From Nitrosopumilaceae archaeon (GTDB lineage: Archaea > Thermoproteota > Nitrososphaeria > Nitrososphaerales > Nitrosopumilaceae): 64,000 bases of DNA. The notes beneath the pieces are model-generated. The model was not told the DNA's origin and searched no databases. It saw only the letters and a list, made by a program, of their open reading frames with translations. The translations under genes and the position numbers were made by a program. Shown here piece after piece: positions 59,746 to 64,000 of this stretch. The DNA lies in NCBI GenBank assembly GCA_035631875.1, contig DASQHX010000011.1:124001-188000 (forward strand), given 5' to 3'. Positions within the stretch are counted from its first letter, which is position 1. Every line of letters begins with the position of its first letter.

Positions 59746-60710
59746 CTGAGATGACAGATATGCGTACTGCATATGGCGAAACTCTTATCAAAATTGGGGA
59801 AAAAAATCCTAACGTGGTGGTAGTAGGTGCAGATACTACTGATTCATTAAAGACAAAGCCGTTTGGAAAAAAATTTCCAAATAGATTTTTTAATGTAGGT
59901 ATAGCGGAAGCAAATCTGGTTTCTATTGCGGCTGGTCTAGCAAATGAAGGAAAAATTCCATTTGCTAGTACATATGCAATATTTTTGCCTGGTCGTTGTG
60001 TAGATCAAATACGAAATGCAATAGCATATCCATCAAGAAATGGTAAAAAAGGACTAAATGTAAAAATGGTAGTTTCGCATGGTGGTCTAAGTGTTGGAGC
60101 TGATGGAGGTTCACATCAACAAATTGAAGATATCGCAATTATGAGAGTAATTCCAAATGTCAATGTTTTGATTCCTGCTGATACTATTGCAGTTTCCAAA
60201 TTGATTTGGATCATCTCTCAAATTCATGGTCCGTTTTATATGAGAATGGCAAGATCAAAGACTCCACTCATACATTCTGAATCTCAGGAATTTGAAATTG
60301 GAAAAGGAATTGTATTGCGAGATGGTTCTGACTGTACTATTGCAGCGTGTGGAATTACAGTTCAAATGGCATTAGACGCTGCAGATTCTCTTAAACAAGA
60401 GGGTATCTCATGTAGAGTTTTGGATATGTTCTCAATAAAACCAATTGATTCATCACTAATAGAAAAGGCCGCACGTGAGACTGGAGGAATTGTAACCTGT
60501 GAAGAACATAATGTACTAGCTGGATTTGGTTCAGCTGTATCAGAGGTAGTTACTGAAACATATCCTGTACTGATGAGACGAATTGGAGTTCAGGATAAAT
60601 TTGGTGAGTCAGCACGAGATAGTGAAGTTCCACTATTGCTACAAAAACATGGTATTACATCAATTAATATAGCTAATTCAGTGAAAGATATCAGGAGTAA
60701 AACAAGATGA
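59742..60710 (+). CDS. Transketolase C-terminal subunit
   Basis: 322 residues from TTG 59742 (TTGA overlap, AAGGAGG about 10 bases upstream); ATG 59751 is the alternative. Pyrimidine-binding half: FNVGIAEANLVSIAAGLA (landmark GIAEANL), STYAIFLPGRCVDQIRN, HGGLSVGADGGSHQQIEDIA (landmark GADGGSHQ). With the preceding protein it makes an active transketolase; in archaea the enzyme is often split into two genes. Confidence 0.93.
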   Translation: MTEMTDMRTAYGETLIKIGEKNPNVVVVGADTTDSLKTKPFGKKFPNRFFNVGIAEANLVSIAAGLANEGKIPFASTYAIFLPGRCVDQIRNAIAYPSRNGKKGLNVKMVVSHGGLSVGADGGSHQQIEDIAIMRVIPNVNVLIPADTIAVSKLIWIISQIHGPFYMRMARSKTPLIHSESQEFEIGKGIVLRDGSDCTIAACGITVQMALDAADSLKQEGISCRVLDMFSIKPIDSSLIEKAARETGGIVTCEEHNVLAGFGSAVSEVVTETYPVLMRRIGVQDKFGESARDSEVPLLLQKHGITSINIANSVKDIRSKTR

Positions 60711-61372
60711 AAATATTCCTTGACACTGCAAATCTTGCTGCAATAAAAATGTACAACGAAATGGGTCTTGTTGATGGCATTACTACAAACCCTTCACTTT
60801 TAGCAAAAGAAGGCGGTGATCCGCAAAAAACAATGGAAGAAATTGTACGAATAATAAAAGGAGACGTTAGCTTAGAAGTTGTAAGTACAGAAACTTCGGG
60901 CATGATTGATGAAGGGCACAGACTACGAAAATATGGAAACAATGTAGTTGTTAAATGCCCAATGACTTCTGAAGGTCTAAAAGCTTGTAGGAACTTAACC
61001 AAAGAAGGAATACCAGTTAATGTGACATTGGTATTTTCAGTAAATCAGGCGATATTAGCTGCAAAAGCAGGAGCAAAATATGTTAGCCCGTTTATAGGAA
61101 GACTAGATGATAATGGACAAGATGGTATGCATTTGATAAAAGAGATACACGAAGTATTCCAAAATTACAAATTTAATACACAAATTTTGGTTGCAAGCAT
61201 TAGACACCCAATGCATGTAGTTGATGCTGCAAAGATTGGTGCTGATGTTGTGACGTTACCACCAGATGTACTTGGAAAGATGCTTAAACATCCGCTAACT
61301 GATGTTGGCCTAAAGAACTTTTTAGCTGACTGGGAAAAACTCAAGAAAGAAAATCCTAGTATTAGAATTTAA
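60707..61372 (+). CDS. tal: Transaldolase (small TalC/FSA family)
   Basis: 221 residues. IFLDTANLAAIKMYNEMGLVDGITTNPSLL (landmarks FLDTANL and GITTNPSLL) and NVVVKCPMTSEGLKA with the Schiff-base Lys (about 85); VASIRHPMHV follows. It transfers dihydroxyacetone units between sugar phosphates. Four-base overlap with the transketolase gene completes a non-oxidative pentose-phosphate operon, probably the source of ribose-5-P, as no oxidative branch is seen here. Confidence 0.94.
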   Translation: MKIFLDTANLAAIKMYNEMGLVDGITTNPSLLAKEGGDPQKTMEEIVRIIKGDVSLEVVSTETSGMIDEGHRLRKYGNNVVVKCPMTSEGLKACRNLTKEGIPVNVTLVFSVNQAILAAKAGAKYVSPFIGRLDDNGQDGMHLIKEIHEVFQNYKFNTQILVASIRHPMHVVDAAKIGADVVTLPPDVLGKMLKHPLTDVGLKNFLADWEKLKKENPSIRI

Positions 61373-61445
61373 AAAATACAAATAAACAATTTCTATAACA
61401 ATATAAGTTGATTTGATTTTTAATATCTGATGTTCTAAATCATAT

Positions 61446-61826
61446 TTATTTGGAATCTTTAGTAATTTTAGATAAATCTGATTTTAGTGAACTTTCTGAT
61501 TTTTCTTGTTTTTCAATAAGCATGTTGATCTTTTTGTTTAATTCTACTATGGTATTAAGAGTAGTATCATGACGCAGATCAAAATCCTCTAATTTTTTCA
61601 AAATTCTGTCATGACTTTCATCTAATTCTTTTATTCTATTTAATGCAGACTCCTGCATGTCTGCAGTTTTCTTTTGGCGATTATAGATCCACCAGCTCAC
61701 GACAGCGCCTATTACAGCTCCTCCTGCAATGCCAAGGTATGTACTTGATGCATTCGTCATATCTTGACAGTCTTTTGTAATTTCTGGAATGCACCCCCAA
61801 ATATAGAAAAAGTAAGACCATAACAT
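61446..61826 (-). CDS. Membrane-anchored coiled-coil protein
   Basis: 126 residues. A single transmembrane helix (about 29-47, YLGIAGGAVIGAVVSWWIY) with a long charged coiled coil after it (about 50-125, DESHDRILKKLEDF, ELNKKINMLIEKQEKSE). The start could be later, at MTNASSTYLG (M23). Unknown family; looks like a structural or tethering protein. Confidence 0.6.
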   Translation of the reverse strand: MLWSYFFYIWGCIPEITKDCQDMTNASSTYLGIAGGAVIGAVVSWWIYNRQKKTADMQESALNRIKELDESHDRILKKLEDFDLRHDTTLNTIVELNKKINMLIEKQEKSESSLKSDLSKITKDSK

Positions 61827-61870
61827 GATTAGTTATTTTTATAATGTTTTATAACAATTTTTGGTTTTTG

Positions 61871-62326
61871 TTAATGTCTTCCTATCCACTGATATCTGTG
61901 TTCTTCATCAAATAATTCTAATTTTATATCGTTTTCTTTTATAGTTGATTTTAATTTAACATCAAAAAATCCTAGTCTTCCTTTGTAAGGTATTGGTACA
62001 CGAAGTTCTTTTGGATTTCTTAGTAAAAATCCGTATTTATGATGAAGGAATTCCTCTGACCCAAAATGTTTTTTATAATCCTTTTTGAGTTCTGAAATAA
62101 AACTATATTTTTTCACATCATAAATTTCAACTCTACCTAAAATGACTCCAGTTCTAAGTTTTGTTTCATCGACATGCATCTTCTTACAAACATCTGTTTT
62201 TATTTTAGATGGAGCATGAATTAAAAATTCTCCTCTAAATTTTGTGTTCCATGTTCTAAGCTCAATTGTTTTTTTGCCTTTAATGATAAGATCTGCGTAT
62301 GGTTGTGAAACTGAAAGACATTTCAT
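61871..62326 (-). CDS. ASCH-domain protein
   Basis: 151 residues. KCLSVSQPYADLIIKGKKTIELRTW (landmarks SVSQPYADLI and TIELRTW) is the ASCH signature, with the RGEFLIHAP strand after it. ASCH folds bind RNA or modified nucleosides; some hydrolyse N4-acetylcytidine. It lies one base after the VWA gene on the same strand, so the two are probably co-transcribed. Confidence 0.82.
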   Translation of the reverse strand: MKCLSVSQPYADLIIKGKKTIELRTWNTKFRGEFLIHAPSKIKTDVCKKMHVDETKLRTGVILGRVEIYDVKKYSFISELKKDYKKHFGSEEFLHHKYGFLLRNPKELRVPIPYKGRLGFFDVKLKSTIKENDIKLELFDEEHRYQWIGRH

Positions 62327-62327
62327 A

Positions 62328-63893
62328 CTAATTTCTTCCTAACACATTCAAGACTCTATTTGGAATATCATTTAATCTACTTACTGCAAGTGTGCTTTCA
62401 TATCCTAAATGTTTTAAATTATTTGCAATTATTGTTGCAGCTGTGGTATCAGGACCTACTCCTATTGCTACCATCCTTATGCCCAAGAATTTGAATGAAG
62501 TCACCATAGAACGAACTGCATCAGGATCAGATGGTTCGCCGTCTGTCAAAGTGAGGAAGATATCTGGTTTTTTTGAACGTAGTCCCGGAAACATTATTGA
62601 ATAAACTTCTGCTAAAGGCGTTCCTCCGTTTGCTTTTATTTGAGCTAGTCTTTTTGCAGCCACATTATTCCATTTGATATTCTCTGGTTTCACTAACCAA
62701 CAAGTAACTTGTTTTTGTTCAGTATTGAAAGCATATACAGTGAATTTTACTTTTAAAAATGAAAGTACTTCGCAAAGGGCAAGAGTTGCCTTTTTGTATT
62801 GAAGTTCTTCGTTTGCTATGCTTGAAGAATGATCTAATAAAATAACAATTTTTGTTTTAATGGAAATCTTTTGATCTGTAAGAAAGGGCTTGTGTCCTTC
62901 CACGTATGTTTCTTCATCAAATTCATCTCCAGCAATAACATGTTGTTCCTTCCACCCAGTTTTCCAGTCTTTGAATTTTGCTTTAAGATTACTTATTAGA
63001 TCCTCGTCATATATTCTGGTTTCATCTACATTTGTTGAAGAAGGAATACTAATTCCGATTGATTCAGGACTTAAACCTCGATTCTCATTTTTCTTGGTCT
63101 CTTGTAACAATACCTTAAATTCCTCAAAAACTGATTTTCCTTCAATAATTCGTTTTGGATCAAGTTCCCCAAAATCACTTTCACGAAATTTGGTTATCTT
63201 ACCTATGGTTTTGATAAAATCACTGTCTGATATTGCAATTCCAGAACTGATTTTTGGGATTGATATTGGGATAGTTAGTAGTGGATCAATTTCCAAAATT
63301 TTTATTATTTCAGAAATCTTTGTTTCTAGCCAATCTGTACTATAATTATTATTTACCGCTTGTTTTACTGCTTCGTTTGCAACTTCTATAGCTTTTTTAA
63401 TTTTTTCAAATGAGCTTGGTGTGATTTCACCTTTAATGTCACCAAGCAAAAAATACTGAGAGAAACCCTCAACAATCCTTGATTTCCCATATAGCGAATT
63501 CAATAAAGGTCTGTAAAGCCAAGCAAATCCGTAATTGAATATGATTTCTTCATCCATTCCACGCCATTCTTTTCTGCCTATACTTTCAATTCTTCTTGTT
63601 TCTAACGTGTTTAATAGAAAACCAAAAGCGTGATCATTACTTAGAATTTTGCTACTGTGTTTTAATCTCATGGATTCATACCATAAAGCGGTTCTAAATT
63701 GTCTATATTTTTGAAAATCAATACCATAAAAACGATCTAAAGGTAACATGATAACCTTATTTTCTTTCAATTTGGTTTGAATTTCTTGTTGGTCTGCAAT
63801 ACCTACAGTTATTTTTTGTTTTTCAGACCAACGTCTAACAAGAAATGTGGCAATTTCAAGTAGAGTGTCATTTCTGAGATGAATAGATTGCAT
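62328..63893 (-). CDS. VWA-domain protein (CoxE/CobT/BatA-like)
   Basis: 521 residues. The C-terminal von Willebrand A domain has a complete metal site: DHSSS (about 353-357), GGTPLAE and LTDGEPSD (about 456-463). The N-terminal 330 residues are helical and conserved-looking, with no family I can name. VWA proteins of this kind usually pair with a MoxR-type AAA+ ATPase; the overlap with the next upstream gene (TAATG) supports such a pair. Possible role in maturation of a metal enzyme. Confidence 0.8.
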   Translation of the reverse strand: MQSIHLRNDTLLEIATFLVRRWSEKQKITVGIADQQEIQTKLKENKVIMLPLDRFYGIDFQKYRQFRTALWYESMRLKHSSKILSNDHAFGFLLNTLETRRIESIGRKEWRGMDEEIIFNYGFAWLYRPLLNSLYGKSRIVEGFSQYFLLGDIKGEITPSSFEKIKKAIEVANEAVKQAVNNNYSTDWLETKISEIIKILEIDPLLTIPISIPKISSGIAISDSDFIKTIGKITKFRESDFGELDPKRIIEGKSVFEEFKVLLQETKKNENRGLSPESIGISIPSSTNVDETRIYDEDLISNLKAKFKDWKTGWKEQHVIAGDEFDEETYVEGHKPFLTDQKISIKTKIVILLDHSSSIANEELQYKKATLALCEVLSFLKVKFTVYAFNTEQKQVTCWLVKPENIKWNNVAAKRLAQIKANGGTPLAEVYSIMFPGLRSKKPDIFLTLTDGEPSDPDAVRSMVTSFKFLGIRMVAIGVGPDTTAATIIANNLKHLGYESTLAVSRLNDIPNRVLNVLGRN

Positions 63894-64000
63894 TAATTAC
63901 CAAACATAGATGTAATGATGTCGTTGACTTTTTGATATTCAACATTTCCCCACTGTGAATATATGTTTGCAAAGATGATCTCTGCAGCATGTCTTGGTTT
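63893..64000 (-). CDS. C-terminal end of a gene coupled to the VWA protein (probably MoxR-type AAA+ ATPase)
   Basis: Only the last 35 codons are in the window; the frame is open to the edge and ends at TAA 63895-63893, sharing one base with the ATG of the VWA gene. The visible helix HAAEIIFANIYSQWGNV...YQKVNDIITSMFG is amphipathic. The MoxR identity is inferred from the usual MoxR-VWA gene pairing, not from a motif. Confidence 0.5.
   Translation of the reverse strand, partial: KPRHAAEIIFANIYSQWGNVEYQKVNDIITSMFGN

Overview
The window is AT-rich and has archaeal information-processing genes throughout: TBP, Alba, MCM/GINS, RFC small and large subunits, Hel308, ABCE1 and Trm5. It also carries TATA-box promoters placed for leaderless mRNAs, an unlinked 5S rRNA, intron-bearing tRNAs and a box C/D sRNA. 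A three-gene biotin-dependent acyl-CoA carboxylase (the type used in the 3-hydroxypropionate/4-hydroxybutyrate cycle) sits close to an 11-subunit complex I lacking NuoEFG. Together with the four-gene succinate dehydrogenase, this points to an ammonia-oxidising-type Thaumarchaeon (Nitrososphaerota), probably of the group I.1a kind. The lineage is inferred from gene content; no 16S rRNA or amo gene is present.

Layout. (1) 1-9060 is an accessory region: the end of an actin-like ATPase and a small partner, an AbrB-like mini-gene, a decayed reverse-strand gene, an archaeal STAND-type ATPase preceded by 16-bp iterated motifs, a long perfect hairpin, a small winged-helix regulator and four secreted or membrane proteins. 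Two of the secreted genes lie between 49-bp near-identical direct repeats, the second of which ends 2 bp from the end of rfcS. (2) 9063-16081 is a replication and repair block: rfcS divergent from GINS-mcm-hel308, which runs on into a GlcNAc-1-phosphate transferase-like gene. (3) 16078-19336 (reverse strand) is a sugar-modification set plus ilvE and a nucleotidyltransferase. (4) 19435-23001 has tRNA-Pro, a flavin reductase, tRNA-Ala, Alba, a PEP-mutase/isocitrate-lyase family enzyme and a PadR regulator with a palindromic operator. (5) 23137-28247 is sdhACDB, a MIP18-type Fe-S assembly protein and argH, the last two divergent around one symmetric TATA box. (6) 28386-36978 has tRNA-Lys, an intron-containing tRNA-Asp, suhB, a clamp-loader operon (unknown protein, rfcL, zinc protein), the carboxylase and a peroxiredoxin. 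(7) 37042-47819 is a zinc micro-protein and nuoABCDHIJKMLN. (8) 47809-57529 has a prenyl synthase, tRNA-Glu with a T-loop intron, a CADD-like diiron protein, a CAT-anticodon tRNA, a C/D sRNA, tbp, pyrE, a site-2 protease, RimI, Trm5, ABCE1, 5S rRNA and two micro-genes. (9) 57566-61372 ends in a non-oxidative pentose-phosphate operon in which the transketolase N-half is fused to ribulose-phosphate 3-epimerase. (10) 61446-64000 (reverse) has a coiled-coil membrane protein, an ASCH protein and a VWA protein coupled to a gene that runs off the window.

The most unusual signals are the iterated motif array before the ATPase, the direct repeats bracketing the secreted pair, the noncanonical tRNA introns, the C/D sRNA, the doubled TATA element before tbp and the transketolase-epimerase fusion. 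No CRISPR array, transposase or 16S/23S rRNA was seen.
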